64,000 nt of DNA, from assembly GCA_015680905.1 (NCBI GenBank), contig CM027377.1:56751501-56815500 (forward strand). Direction: 5' to 3'. The stretch comes from Coptis chinensis. Lineage: Eukaryota; Streptophyta; Magnoliopsida; Ranunculales; Ranunculaceae. This document shows, in pieces, positions 22,361 to 34,244 of this stretch (its first letter is position 1; each line of letters starts with the position of its first letter). Below the pieces are notes generated by a model. The model ran no database searches and was not told the DNA's origin. It was given only the letters and a program-made list of their open reading frames with translations. The translations under genes were made by a program, and so were the position numbers.

Positions 22361-23988
22361 CACCACCCCCAAACAACATTTTGTTTGTCTTCAAGTAAAG
22401 ATGAGAAATTAAAACAGATAAGTGGCCAAAAATGTAATCCTAGTTAATTAGTCTCGTTTCGCGGAGTGCGATTGCATTGACCATATGCAATAAGACCTTA
22501 AACTACTAGGAATTCCCTAGTAGACAAGTTATAGCCTCGTGAAAGTTTTCCAGAGAAGATACTCACAAACTTCATTTATACTACACTGACTAAGAAATAA
22601 AAATAATGTTCCCTTAATTAACTTCAAATATTTATACATCTTACTAGCAAGGAATAAAGAATAATTATTTTGAAACCTAAGCTAATACATGCATAATAAT
22701 CAAATCATCTAAAGATAAACATACATGCAATGAACTATGCTATAAAATGCAATGGCAGGTTCGTTTATGAAACTTTTAGAATAACGTCCTTAAATAGGTT
22801 AGTTTTCATAAGGAATGTGTCAAAACACAAATCACTCTGATTTTTCCACTCAAATTCGGTCACTCTAGTGTGCAGTAGGCACACGCCACCCCACAATCTC
22901 AATGATAATCCAAAGGAGCCGAGGTGGATCAAACACAACTATAACTTACTATCACACCAACATATTTTTAATTGAGCTAGATGTCTTTATTAAGTGATAT
23001 GAGATGTAGGTGATGGTTTAGGAAAGAAGGAAATGGATATTTAAATAAACAAGTATGAGAAAATAAGGTCTTCAAAATAGTAACTAGAGAAAATTTTGTT
23101 CTTACTTTGCTTCCACACTTTGCTCTATACTTAGCCTTTTTTTTGCTTTTGACTCATTTTGATTATATTTTTGGAGTTCTAACTTTGATTTTTCTTTTCT
23201 TTTGGAAAGTTTCATTTTTTTTTTTTTTCATATTGTTCTTTTCTTTCTTAAGAAACTAACTAATTTTTGTTTTGCACCGGTCTTTCTTTTCTCTTTTCTT
23301 CAGTTCATCCTATTTCTCAGACTTATTAAAATGGGTAGGCTATTTTTATTTTGTTTTTATAAAAGGTAAATGATTGATTTGTGGTTTATGAAAAGGTTAA
23401 AGAAAGGCTCAGTGGGGCGACTAATGAAAAATATTTTTTTAGGCTGGAATTTATAGCTATATCGATCCAAAGATGACTTAAATTCTCACTTAGGATATAT
23501 CGTGGTGATTAAGCAAGTGGACATGTGATCTCTCTACTCTGGTTTGACTACTTCTTTATGTCATCATTCAGATATTTCACTATTATGAGGCTTTTAGGCT
23601 AGATTCTCATAGGATTTGTAAAATTAAGTAATCTAACCTAGGTCTCATAAAATTACTGTCAAGTACAATCATGATGTTCATGTATGACGTTTATGAAAAG
23701 ATGTAATGACTATTACTTATGTATTACTCTAAGTTTATGAAAATAAATTTTAATTCAAATGCTAAATGAAATTCTAGACTAATATCGTCATTGAAAAAGG
23801 GATACTACTATTATCACTAAGTGCATAATATAAATAATATTTTCTTTTTTCTTTTTTCTTTTTTTAAAAACTTTTTATAAAGAAGAGTGCATAATTTACA
23901 TCCTAAATGTGCCTAATTTTTGCAAATATTTCTATCCCACCCCCAAACAGAATAACGTTTTGTCCTCAAAGTGTAAATAGAATGAAAG
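22361..23988 (-). other. Non-coding interior of the old LTR element
   Basis: AT-rich sequence without a supported reading frame. It has T-rich and CTTTT-rich patches near 23150-23300 and 23840-23880. Two CACCCCCAAAC-type segments (22364 and 23938), each followed by a TTTTGTC-TCAA stretch, resemble the region next to the 3' LTR in large plant Ty3/gypsy elements. No host gene is seen. Confidence 0.4.
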
Positions 23989-23993
23989 AGATT

Positions 23994-24411
23994 TGTTGTA
24001 GCCTCTTTTTCTCTATTTCTCTTTTTCTCTCTTCGCCTCCTTTTTTCTCTTTTTCCTCCCCCTTTCTCTCCTCTTCATTGTTCTCTTTATACCCCCTCAC
24101 ACTCCCTCGTAGTCGTTCATCTGTCCATCAATCTCTCGGCCTCTTTGTCGCCACGTGTAGGGTTTCCATGAATACCAGAGGGTCTGAGGATCTATCATGT
24201 GCCACGCGTGTATTGTGCTTATCTGACTCCAGGCTCATCCAACCTTTGACTCACGGCATTCATTTGTCAGCCCCATGCCCCACGTGTTCCCCCCTCTCCC
24301 CTACATTTTGATAGCCGCAACCCTTCTAGGATGCTCCCCATTTCAAGTACTATCTTACTACCATGCCCATCTGTCGTTGATCTTCCGGACGTCATAATTT
24401 GGGTCATTATA
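23994..24411 (-). repeat. 3' LTR of the Tat-like element
   Basis: Begins TGTTGTAGCCTC and ends GGTCATTATA as read on the plus strand. It pairs with 33210-33611. Pyrimidine-rich on the plus strand. Confidence 0.9.
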
Positions 24412-24929
24412 ATGCCTCCTGTCAAGTCCGCGAACCTACTGATGTTTGCGGAGTTGAGAACCCACCTTTGCCCGCCTTTTTACTTGGCTTCTGTTCCACG
24501 CTTAATTATTCATCTTACACGTGTTCCACGTGTGCACGGTCTGAATCTCCTCATTTCTTGTTCCCCCATGTGTCGTGTTTTCTCTGGTTCAACTATCGGC
24601 CCCTCGGTTTCTGCCCCTCTGCTTTTACCATTTTGCCCCTCACTCTTCAAATCCCGCTCGCTCCCCCTCCCTCTCTCATTCATTTCTCACTCTCCTCTTT
24701 GTTTTGCTTCAGATGCCATTTTTGACCTCTCTCACTTCTCCCTTGCTATCTTCACCTTCTTCTTACTGCCAGCCCATTTTACTTCTTAGAGTTCTTCTTC
24801 TCATTTCTTTCTCTTCTCAGTGCTTGCTTAGACGTTCATTCTCATCCTTGGATCAGTGCATCAGGTTGATTGTCTTTCTCTTCTTCTCTTACATTTCCTT
24901 TCGCGTAACAGTTCATCTTCCATTAATCT

Positions 24930-27115
24930 CCCACATGTCGGAGTCCCAATCAGAGGATCCGACTTCTTCGCGATCTGACACGGTGGCGTCCCCTCCTCCA
25001 GCGGACTCCACCGCGACCACCTCCACTACTGGGAGGCCATTTAAACTTCCGCCGCCTCCCCCACGATCCCGTTGACCTAACTTAGAAGCGATTATGGTTG
25101 GCTATGGAATACCGGATGACGTCCTTATCAAGCACGTGCCTGACGTGACTCATTTTCCACATCTAGTTCCCAACATACCAGGATGTCTAATGGCCACGGT
25201 CGGTCAAATTGTATCGGGCTTGAGATTCCCACTTTCTTTGTTAGATGTCGAGTGTACAACCATTTCAATATTCCCCCTTGCCAAGGGATAGGCAATTTCT
25301 GGCGTATTATGTATGTCACGAACCACTACAACCAGAACCATGAACCCAAGATAGTCCTTCGCGACATAATTTCCCACTACTACATACAAAAGAGTACTAA
25401 GGACGTGAGCGTGGGATGCCACTCCTTCTGTGTCCGTCCCGACAAACAATCTTTTGTTCTTCGAATCACCACTTCAGATAAGACCTGGCATCATTACCCC
25501 TTGTATGTGTCTGGTAACTTTCTGTCCGCAGATATACCTCCCGAAATGACTCTTAACCACCTCACCTTTCTGCCCCGTGGTGAGTTATGTTACATATTTC
25601 TCTTTCTCATGTTCGATATGCCACTGACTGACCCTTTATTCTCTCTTTGCACAGGTTGGAGGACTGACTCTAAGTCTAGCTTCTACGACGGGGTCACTTC
25701 CGCAGTCTTTGAACAAATTCGCAATCTGGGCCCCTCCCAAACTGAAATTCTCGGCATAGATCCCTCTCTGGGGACTCCCTTACTAACCGACCCAGCTTTA
25801 CACACCTTAGGCAAATACTCTGCTCCCTTCTATCGCCCACCACCCCCCCAAAGAACGAAAGCATCGGCCTTCACCTCCTACCCTGACAGGACCCTGTCCT
25901 TCCAAAAGAAAGTCCCATAGCTGTGGCTTTACCCGTAAAACCACCAAGTCCCAGGCCTAGGCCCAAGCTCTTGCCGAGATAGTTCGAAAAGCTACCGCTA
26001 ACCTTCCCTCTCAGTCCTGTAGATACACCCCCTCCTCCTTTCATTCTATCTCTGATTGGGAAGATCAATATATCTCTCCAGACACCCCTTTCGCAGATTC
26101 ACCACCTCTTCCCATGGATATCACCAAAATAAGGCTATATGACAGTGACTCTGATGATGAAGTGACAAAGGTTCCCGCCACCCACTCTGTCTCTACTCCG
26201 GCGGACCCCCTTGCGGCTGCGGAGCCTTCATCCGGCGAGCCCCTCTCAAGTGCAGCCGGCATTCCACCTCCACAGAACCTGTAGTTGCGGTTCCACCCAC
26301 TTCCCAGACCCATCGTCCCGGCAAAGAGACCGTTCATCCATCCCCAGGGGTCGTGGCTCCTGAGATTTTCTGCCCCACCTTCAAGATTCGCGGCCGTCAT
26401 GTCAATGTCACAGATTCTGCTATGGAGAACCCGGCTGTAGCATCTACCATGTTCTATGGTTCTCATCTCCCCCGTGATCTAGCCTACGCAGATAGTGGAA
26501 CCTTTGAGCAACACTGAACCTCCCTCTACGCCAGCTAGGAGAAGGTAACCAACTCTTTAAATATGCGCCACTCCCTCATATCTTTGTTATTCTAATCTCC
26601 CCTCCGTTTCTAGGTAAGCTTGGATATGTCATATATGATCCGCGGCCTCTTCTCCTCTCTGAATACCGTGGAGTCGCTAGAGAAGGAGGTTGGCAGTCCT
26701 AGCGGATTGAGGGCCACCTGTGCCCGTCTCCATATAGACCTGGAAGTTGTGACTATGGCTAAACTCCGAGCTGAAGATGAACTTAAAATTGTTGAAACTG
26801 CCCACCAAAAATTCATGGATAGAGTAAATGATCGCTTGAGCAAGCAACGGGAAGCCCTTCTCTTCCAGCACACTGAAAGCACCAATGTCCTCCTTCTGCA
26901 ACACACCAAAAATATGGAGCAGCTGCTGATAAGCTTCAAGACTCAAGCTGACAAGCAGGTGGCTAAAAAGCTCAGTGAAGAGCATGCCCGTCTAGTCAAA
27001 GAAGGCCGCCTCCTCCCAGTTAAGCCTCAATTTCCCCTACCAGAAACTCATGATGTCGCGAACCCTGTTGTTGATAATACTTCCAACCTGTTGTCCGAGG
27101 ACCCCTATTGATGAG
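24930..27115 (+). pseudogene. Antisense reading-frame region of the Tat-like element
   Basis: Open frames on the strand opposite to gag-pol fill the space between the 3' LTR and the tandem repeats. The first part (about 24937-25920) has a Ser/Pro-rich start and a folded-looking block (FFVRCRVYNHFNIPP, GIGNFWRIMYVTNHYN) resembling the putative gypsy-type transposon domain (Pfam Transposase_28) found in such antisense frames. The last part (about 26625-27110) is a coiled coil rich in Leu, Glu and Lys (LEVVTMAKLRAEDELK, NVLLLQHTKNMEQLL). Antisense ORFs here are known from Tat elements such as Grande and Retand. Fossil, not intact; function unknown. Confidence 0.55.
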
Positions 27116-27499
27116 AATACTCCTCCTGAACATGCCGTGACACCACCTTAACCAACACTCCCTGCTGAAGTCTCGCTACAAGACTTAGATTAGCCCCACT
27201 ATTGCCTATTCCTTTGCTTTGAAGATTGTATTTGGCTTTGCCCTATCTGTTTTGTAACTAACTTTGACACTTGTAGTACTCAATTGTTATTTTCATGATG
27301 TTTAATTACTTTGTTTGAACTGCTTTGCTCCCCACTTTGTTTTTATCTCCCTTTGTTTTAACTATTGTCTTGATTGCGACCTCACATACCCACGCACCAT
27401 ATAGTGGCTTTGTCGTTTGACACTCTCTAGCATAGTAACTCCGGATGTCATTATTCATCCCTTTCCATCTCAACTCTCTCAGATTGACCGTGTCACCCA

Positions 27500-27870
27500 C
27501 TGGGGCCACTTCTTTCCCTGCCCCCATGTGTGACTCAGGCCTCTCATCCGAGAAAGGCTTGTCCCACTTAACAGGCTCTAGTAGGCAATGAAGCCCGTTG
27601 GGTCAACTCTTCCTGCCCCAAATTTGATTTGGACCCCTCGTCTGCGAAGGGCTACTTCCCCCCCACTGCCTCTCTCTTTGAGTGATTTTGCAGACTGCTG
27701 GGGCTCTCTCTTTGCCCCCATATGTGATTTAGGCCCCTCATCCGCGAAGGGCTCATCCCACTTTGCCAGCTCTAGTAGGCCACGAAGCCTGTTGGGACAG
27801 CTCATCCTGCCCCAAATTTGATTTGGACCCCTCGTCCACGAAGGGCTCCTTTCCACCCGCTGTGTCAAGT
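27500..27870. repeat. Tandem repeats in the Tat-like 3' untranslated region
   Basis: Two units of about 196 bp share segments such as CCCCAAATTTGATTTGGACC (about 27615 and 27810), CTCTAGTAGGC and GCGAAGGGCT. Array formation in this region is a known habit of Tat elements and can seed satellite DNA. Confidence 0.75.
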
Positions 27871-28199
27871 TTGATTGTTGAAGCTATTCATAACAAGTGA
27901 TATTCTCTTCTCAAAAGTGTCATTGTATTATATATTTACAAACAGCTCCAGCGTTTTGCTCTGGATCTCCATTACATTCAAGTGTAGAATTTTTTTAACA
28001 TTCTCACATTCCATGGCTTTTCTATTAATTTTCCCTTCGCAGTCTACAGCTTGTACGTGCCAGCCTCTCCTACGTCAGCCACTATATAGGGGCCCTCCCA
28101 GCTTGGACCCAGTTTTCCGTCGTTCTCCCTCTTGGTACTGGGCATCACTCGTCGCAGCACGGAATCTCCTATTTTGAACTGCCACGGCTTGACTCTCTT

Positions 28200-29070
28200 G
28201 TTATACTATCTCTGGAGACGTCGGTGATACTCTTCTAGCCTGATGTGAGTCGAATCCCTTCTTTCTTCTACCAAATTCAAGTCACATGCTAGTATGCCCC
28301 AGTTCAAACCTCCTTCTACGGCCTTTGTTCGGGTTGTGGTTGCCACCATTTCCAAGGGGATCACAGCCTCGACGCCGTAAGTTAGGGAGAAAGGGGTCTC
28401 TCTAGTGGAAGTTCGCAGTGTGGTTCTGTAAGCCCAGCGAACATGATTTAATTTGTTGGCCCACGCCCCTTTCTTATCCTCCAACTTTCTCTTGAGACTG
28501 TTTATTATGGTTTTATTAGAGGACTCCGCCTGCCCATTGCCTTCCGAATTGTATGGAGTCGAGAACCCTTGTTTCACCTTGTATGCTTGTAAGAACGCCT
28601 GCACCTTTGCTCCTGTGAATTGAGTTCCATTGTCTGCGATGATGGCATACGGCAATCTAAATCTACATATGATGTTTTCCCACAAGAATTTAATCACTTG
28701 CACCACAAGAATTTAATCACTTGCACCTCCTTCACCTCCTTCACCTGTTGGTGGCTGCTAGCATGAACCTCCTCTTACCGCTGGCCATGGATAGCGGACC
28801 AACTATGTCCATCGCCCACATTGCAAACGGCCACGGACTTGACACGCTATGTAGTGGTTCAGCTGGTGCAAAAATCAACTAAGCGAATCTCTGACACTTA
28901 TCATATCTCTTAGAGAATTCCACCACGTCTCTCTTCATATGGGGCCAAAAGTAGCCCTGTGTTAGCAGTCGGTGAACCATGGTTCTTCTCGCTGAATAGC
29001 TTCCACAATCTCCCCCATGTAACTCTGCTAACACTTCTAGGGCCAACCTCAGCCCGAGACACTTCAACAG
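28200..29070 (-). pseudogene. Integrase region, Tat-like element
   Basis: The N-terminal zinc-binding region (YFWPHMKRDVVEF, KCQRFA) and the catalytic core (ADNGTQFTG, GNGQAESSNK, LTYGVEAVIPLEM) are recognisable. The protein would insert the cDNA copy. Fossil, broken. Confidence 0.85.
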
Positions 29071-29089
29071 GGGTCCATTAAAGTTCTTT

Positions 29090-29880
29090 CAATATAACTC
29101 TCCCTCTAACAGAATGTACCTCTGAGAAGTCTGTTCCAATCTTCTTCTCTCCTTTCTATCTATCACCACTTTCCCAGATAAAAAGCTCTTGATGGGATCC
29201 ATCCAACCCTCCTCTTCTTTTGCGGTCTGGCATACCTCCATCGCCTCCTCCGTGCTGGGTTTCTCCAACCTCCTTACTTTTATCATCTTTTCCTCAGATC
29301 CTGGTATTGCCACGGCCACGTAGGCCAGGGCATCAGCATGTCTATTCTCACCGCAACCTAAATGCACGAACTTGATCTTCGCAAACCTGGCGGATCTTTC
29401 ATGTAACACCTTTAAATACCTCGCCATTCGCAGACAGCGAGTGGCAAACCCCCCATTTACCTGACACACCACCAAATTCGAGTCCGAGTACACTATCAGC
29501 TCCCTTACCCCCACATCCTCGGCCATTCTCAAACCCGCTATCACCACCTCATACTCTGATTCATTGTTAGATCCCGCAAATCCCAGCGTCATGGTTAGTT
29601 CTATTTTGTTGTTATCTGGTGTAACTAATACCACCCCTATTCCACTGCATGTATCCGTGGAAAACCCATCTGTGAACACTCTCCACCCGTTTCTCTTGTC
29701 CCAAGGGTCTAAGATATCCTGCTCACTGTTCCTTTCAGGCTCCATGACCACCTCTTCCCCCCAGGTGGGATCCTCTGCTGGGAACTCCGCTAGAAATTCT
29801 GCGACGGCCTGTGCTTTCTCCGTGGTCTTGATCTGGTATTGTATCTCGTAAGAACTCAGCATCACTGCCCATTTTAGCAT
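29090..29880 (-). pseudogene. RNase H region, Tat-like element
   Basis: RNase H1-type block: WRVFTDGFS, then SNNESEYEVVIAGLRMA, then VYSDSNLVVCQVNG, giving the D-E-D acidic pattern. It is followed by the linker toward integrase. Fossil. Confidence 0.85.
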
Positions 29881-30069
29881 TCTCCAGACTTTTCCGCTTT
29901 TAACGCTTGTTTTAGGGGCAAATTTGTTACTACCACTATCGAGTGTGCTTCGAAATAAGGTTTCAACTTCAAGGCCGAGAAAACCAACGCCAAAGCATAC
30001 TTCTCAACTCTACTATACCGGGTCTCGGCATCTAGTAAGGTTTTACTTTGGAAGTAAACCGGCTTCTCT

Positions 30070-30890
30070 ATCTTATAGACAATTGGACAAGCACTGAGCT
30101 AACTGCATATTCCATGACCCCCAGATACAAGTATAATTTCTTTCCCTGTTCAGGCCGCGACAACAAAGGGGCCTTGCCCAAATAACTCTTCAATTCCAGA
30201 AATGCCTTCTCGCATTCTGTGGTCCATAAGAAATCTGGTATATTCCTTAGCAATTGATACAGCGGCCTACACTTGTCCGACGACTTTAAAATGAATTTGT
30301 TTAATGCTGCGACCCTTCTCGCTAGGCGCTATACCTCTTTGACGTCCTGCGGCGACGGCATCTCCACCAAGGAACTTAACTGTTCGGGGTTAGTCTCTAT
30401 TCCCCGGTGAATAACAATGTAACCCAGGAACTTCCCTGTGGTCACGCCAAACATACACTTCTCTGGGTTGAGCTTCAAATTATGCGTCCGCAGTATACTA
30501 AATGTCTCCTTCAGACCCTCTAAGTGCTCCTCCTCTAACATACGCTTCTCCACCATGTCATCTATGTATATTTCAATTCCCTTTCGGATCTTTCAAAAAA
30601 TTTCTCTCCTAACCGTTGAAAAGTAGCCCCATCCTTCTTCAACCCAAACGGCATCCTCGTATAACAATAGGTACCGCCTTCCACCACAAAGGTCGTCTTC
30701 TCCTGATCTGGTCCGTACATCGCGACTTGGTTATACCCCATAGATGCATCCATGAACGAATATATTTTGAACCCCGCGGTTCTATCCACCAATTCATCCA
30801 CTCTCGGCATGGGGTAGGTGTCTTTAAGACACTCTAATTTAACATCTGTAAAATTGACACACATATGGACCTTGCCATTCTTTTTCGGTA
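30070..30890 (-). pseudogene. Reverse transcriptase region, Tat-like element
   Basis: Recognised by YPMPRVDELVDRTAG, YSFMDASMGYNQV and TRMPFGLK in order, then FGVTTGKFLGYIV downstream. Fossil, broken. Confidence 0.85.
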
Positions 30891-31119
30891 CATGCGAATC
30901 CTGGATCTAATCCTGTGACATCCTCAATCACCCACGCAAAGACATCCTTATTTTAAGACAAGAACCGTACCAATTTACTCCTCCACTCCTTAGGCAAACT
31001 AGAACCTACTGAAGTGAACTTTTTCTCCTCTCCCTCCCCTAAATTCACTATTTCTATCTCATCGAGGGTCTTCGGCCCCACCACCGACTCAACCTCCCCC
31101 TCCACGGAGGTACACTGTA

Positions 31120-31590
31120 ATTGTTATGCTTGCCTCTTCCTAGGGTATGAAGTCTCTCCTGATCCGCGGACCAATCTCTTCACTGTACTCTGATGACTAT
31201 TCTTGGCCGTCACCTGATCGCCGCGGACTTCATAAATCCCGGTTGGGGTAGGAAACCGGATCACTTGGCAGTAGGTGGAGGGTACCGCCTTCATCTCGTG
31301 AATCCACCGCCTCCCTAAAATGGCATTGTACTGTGAGTCGGCATCCACTTCCTTGAATCGAGAGAACACTGTAACCAGCCCCGTTGTCACTGGGAGTAGG
31401 AGCTCCCCCAGAGGCTCAGTCATGCTTCCATTGAACCCGTACAAATTTGTCTGCGAGGGTCTCAGTTGTTTCTTATCTATCTTCATCTCTTCCATTGTCC
31501 CTCTGAACAACAAATCCACGACGCTGCCATAGTCAATTAGTATCCTTTTCACCATGTAATTACCCATCGCCATTGTGATCACCAATACAT
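31120..31590 (-). pseudogene. Protease region, Tat-like element
   Basis: A retropepsin-like block with an active-site-type segment in VKRILIDYGSVVDLLF, then YNAILGRRWIHEM, the usual downstream Ty3/gypsy protease motif. Fossil. Confidence 0.7.
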
Positions 31591-31609
31591 CTTCGTGCGG
31601 AGAGTCGAC

Positions 31610-33170
31610 CGCCTAGAGATCTGTATCGGTGAACACTATGCTACCCTTTCCATTTGCGGACCATGGAGTTGGCCGCAAATGACCTGACGCTTCGTGGACC
31701 TGCTGGATGCTCACAATTCGTCTTATCTTATCTTGGTGGGCATTATAACTCAAAACCTCTCCATTGAAAATCACATGATCGTTCTCAATATCCTCCCCTA
31801 ATTTGGTACTTGCTCTGCTTTCTCCTCCTCCATTGTAAATTCCTTCAACAATCCCTTCCTTATCATCCTCTGAATTAACCACCTTATGAGCATGTAGCAG
31901 TCATTCATCTCATGGTTATGTATCTGATGGTAGGCATAATAAGGCTTGCCTTGCATTTCCGCTGGCTTGGTTCGCGGCCTCTCATGCCCCTGCAAATTCT
32001 AAATTAGCGGCAATATCTCACTTAATGACCTGTTCAACGACACTTGTTCCACTTCACGACAAGGTTTTCTCTCCATGTTCTCCCTCTTAACCTCTTCTCT
32101 GCCCTTTTCGGGCCGCGACGAGTACCCACGATACCCACTGCCTCCCCTGTCTGACGACTCATATCTCCGACGGTCCTCGCCTCTGTCTAACGACAATACT
32201 GCCTTTCCCGGCCTTTTCATCTCTTTCTGCATAGTGTTCTCATACCTTATATATTTCTCCACCCTCGGGTATAGTTCCTATAATGTCGCGATTTCGTTCT
32301 TGGCTACAAACTCATGTACCCTCATTCTCGGGCGTAAACCTCGTTCAAATGCTATCACCGTGGTTCTTTCATCCAAGTTTTCCACCTTCAACGTCTCTAC
32401 CTTGAATCTGCACAAGAAATCCCTCACTGACTCCGCGGATCTCTGTCTTACATTGAACAAAGTCGCGATATCTACTACTCGCTTCTTCTGATGTATGAAG
32501 TGGTCTATGAAAGCTTGCTCTAACTCCTGAAAGTTGTTTATACTCTTAGACGGTAACCGGTAATACCGGTCAGAAGCTCCCCCTTTTAAGCTTGCGGGGA
32601 ACATCATGCATCGCAGCCCATTATACCGAGGTTCTTGCCATAGCGGCATCTGATGTCGAAAATGATGGATGTGATACGTTGGGTCTCCCTTCCCGTCATA
32701 CCTCTCAAACTTGGGCTAGTTGAACCTCTTTGGAACCTCGGACTTCCAAACAGTGTCCGCCAACGGGTTATGGTTTAGTCCCGCCACCACTTGGGTCGCC
32801 GCTCCACCTACGCCCTTAGCTCGTTCCAGGTTTGCCTTCAGATCACTGGCAATCTTTTCTCTAACTTGCTCTTTTGTGAGTCCCGCCACCACATTATCCG
32901 CCAAGTTCGGCCTCTCCTCCTCCTCTTTCTCTGACTCAGACCCATCTCTATCAAATTCCTCTATGGTCTCCTTCTCCCTTCGTAGCCCTTCATTTTCTTC
33001 CCTCAACCTTGATATTTCTTCATGCAACAGCCTTGTTTCCTCTGAATCCGACACTACTGTCTCTTCCCCGCCTTGATTTCCCCCGTCGCTCCTTACTGAC
33101 TCCACCTCCTCCTCGTTGACCACCGCCTTTCTCGGTCTTCCTACTCCTCTTTTCACCCTTGTCGCCATTT
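31610..33170 (-). pseudogene. gag region, Tat-like element
   Basis: From the 5' side: a charged start (MATRVKRGVGRPRKA), an acidic coiled-coil region, the retrotransposon gag core (GGASDRYYRLPSKSI, FNVRQRSAESVRDFLCRFK) and a basic Arg-rich tail. Fossil capsid gene, broken. Confidence 0.8.
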
Positions 33171-33190
33171 CTCTATTGGCTTTGATCTCT

Positions 33191-33207
33191 TCCCACAGAT
33201 GGCGCCA
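33191..33207 (-). other. Primer-binding site, Tat-like element
   Basis: On the minus strand TGGCGCCATCTGTGGGA begins two bases after the 5' LTR. The TGGCGCC start is common in Tat/Athila primer-binding sites that pair with a tRNA 3' end. Confidence 0.65.
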
Positions 33208-33209
33208 AA

Positions 33210-33611
33210 TGTTGTAGCCTCTTTTTCTCTCTTCACCTCCTTTTTTCTCTTTTTCCTCCCCCTTTCTTTCCCCTTCACTGTTATCTTTATACCCCCTCAC
33301 ACTCCCTCGTAGTCGTCCATCTGTCCATCAATCTCTCGCCCTCTCTGTCGCCACATGTAGGGTTTCCATGAGTACGAGAGGGTCTGAGGATCTATCCTGT
33401 GCCACATGTGTATCGTGCTTATCTGACTCCAGGCTCATCCAACCTTTGACTCACGGCATTCATCTATCAGCCCCATACCCAACGTGTTCCCCCCTCTCCC
33501 CTACATTTCGATAGCCGCGGCCCTGCTAGGATGCTCCCCGTTTCATGTACTATCTTACTACCATGCCCATCTATCGTTGATCTTCCGACCGTCATAATTT
33601 GGGTCGTTACA
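33210..33611 (-). repeat. 5' LTR of the Tat-like element
   Basis: Pairs with 23994-24411. Starts TGTTGTAGCC and ends GGTCGTTACA on the plus strand. Confidence 0.9.
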
Positions 33612-33616
33612 AGATT

Positions 33617-33954
33617 ACTATAGAAACGTGGTAAAAATTGGCAGTACCTGTAACAGTAATAATTTTAATCAATATTTTTCTTAATTAATGTTTTGAAGGA
33701 ATATGTTGAACAATTTACAACATATGCACCAAAGAAACATATCTCATGAAGATATCTCTATTTTTCGAACATTCCTGCACTTGTTGGAAATAGTCTCATT
33801 AACACAAAACTCATGAATCTAAAAAATGAACACAACATTGTATCTTTTTAAATTTTTATTACTTGTTTTGAGTTCTAATATATATCTTCGACGAACAACA
33901 TAATAAATCTGTTTTTTGTAGGTGATACTATTAGTGTTAGTGCTTATCCAAGTG
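33617..33954 (+). other. Unassigned sequence between the Tat-like and copia elements
   Basis: AT-rich DNA that was continuous with 23988 before the Tat-like insertion. Near its right end is TTTTTTGTAG (33912-33921), which resembles a splice acceptor, followed by a short open stretch up to the copia insertion point. Whether this is host gene sequence or part of the old LTR element is unresolved. Confidence 0.3.
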
Positions 33955-34244
33955 AACTTTGTTGGGGTTTATACCAATACCAATCGATTCTCCCACTACA
34001 CAGATAACTTGTATTTGAACACAATTCAACTCCAGACAAATTCTAAATATCAACTACAACCTATACTAACATGCCCAACTCGCTAAACAACTATTAGCAA
34101 CAGATAATAATGTAAAGCAGAATTAAACACATACCACAACACAAAGATATACTGTGGTTCGGCCAATAGTGCCTACTTCTACAAGAGCTAGCCTTTTATA
34201 AAGTGGGAAGGAAGATTACAATCTCTCCTTTCAGTCTTTCACCT

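Larger units (their letters stand above)
23994..33611 (-). mobile_element. Ty3/gypsy element, Tat-like lineage (fossil)
   Basis: The element is 9.6 kb, with LTRs at both ends and a perfect 5-bp target-site duplication AGATT (23989-23993 and 33612-33616). The coding order on the minus strand is gag, protease, reverse transcriptase, RNase H, integrase, the Ty3/gypsy order. Between integrase and the 3' LTR lie tandem repeats and an antisense reading frame, features of the Tat lineage. The LTRs differ by about 7-8% by eye, pointing to an insertion several million years ago under usual plant rates. It is broken, with roughly ten interruptions across gag-pol. It sits in the interior of the older LTR element. 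Confidence 0.9.

Noticed and set aside
23907-24789. Ser/Pro/Phe-rich plus-strand frames of 130-150 codons
   Set aside because: They lie in the pyrimidine-rich LTR of the Tat-like element and the adjoining non-coding DNA.
27578-27868. Frame with repeated SWTRGPNQIWG-like blocks
   Set aside because: It comes from the tandem repeats of the 3' untranslated region.
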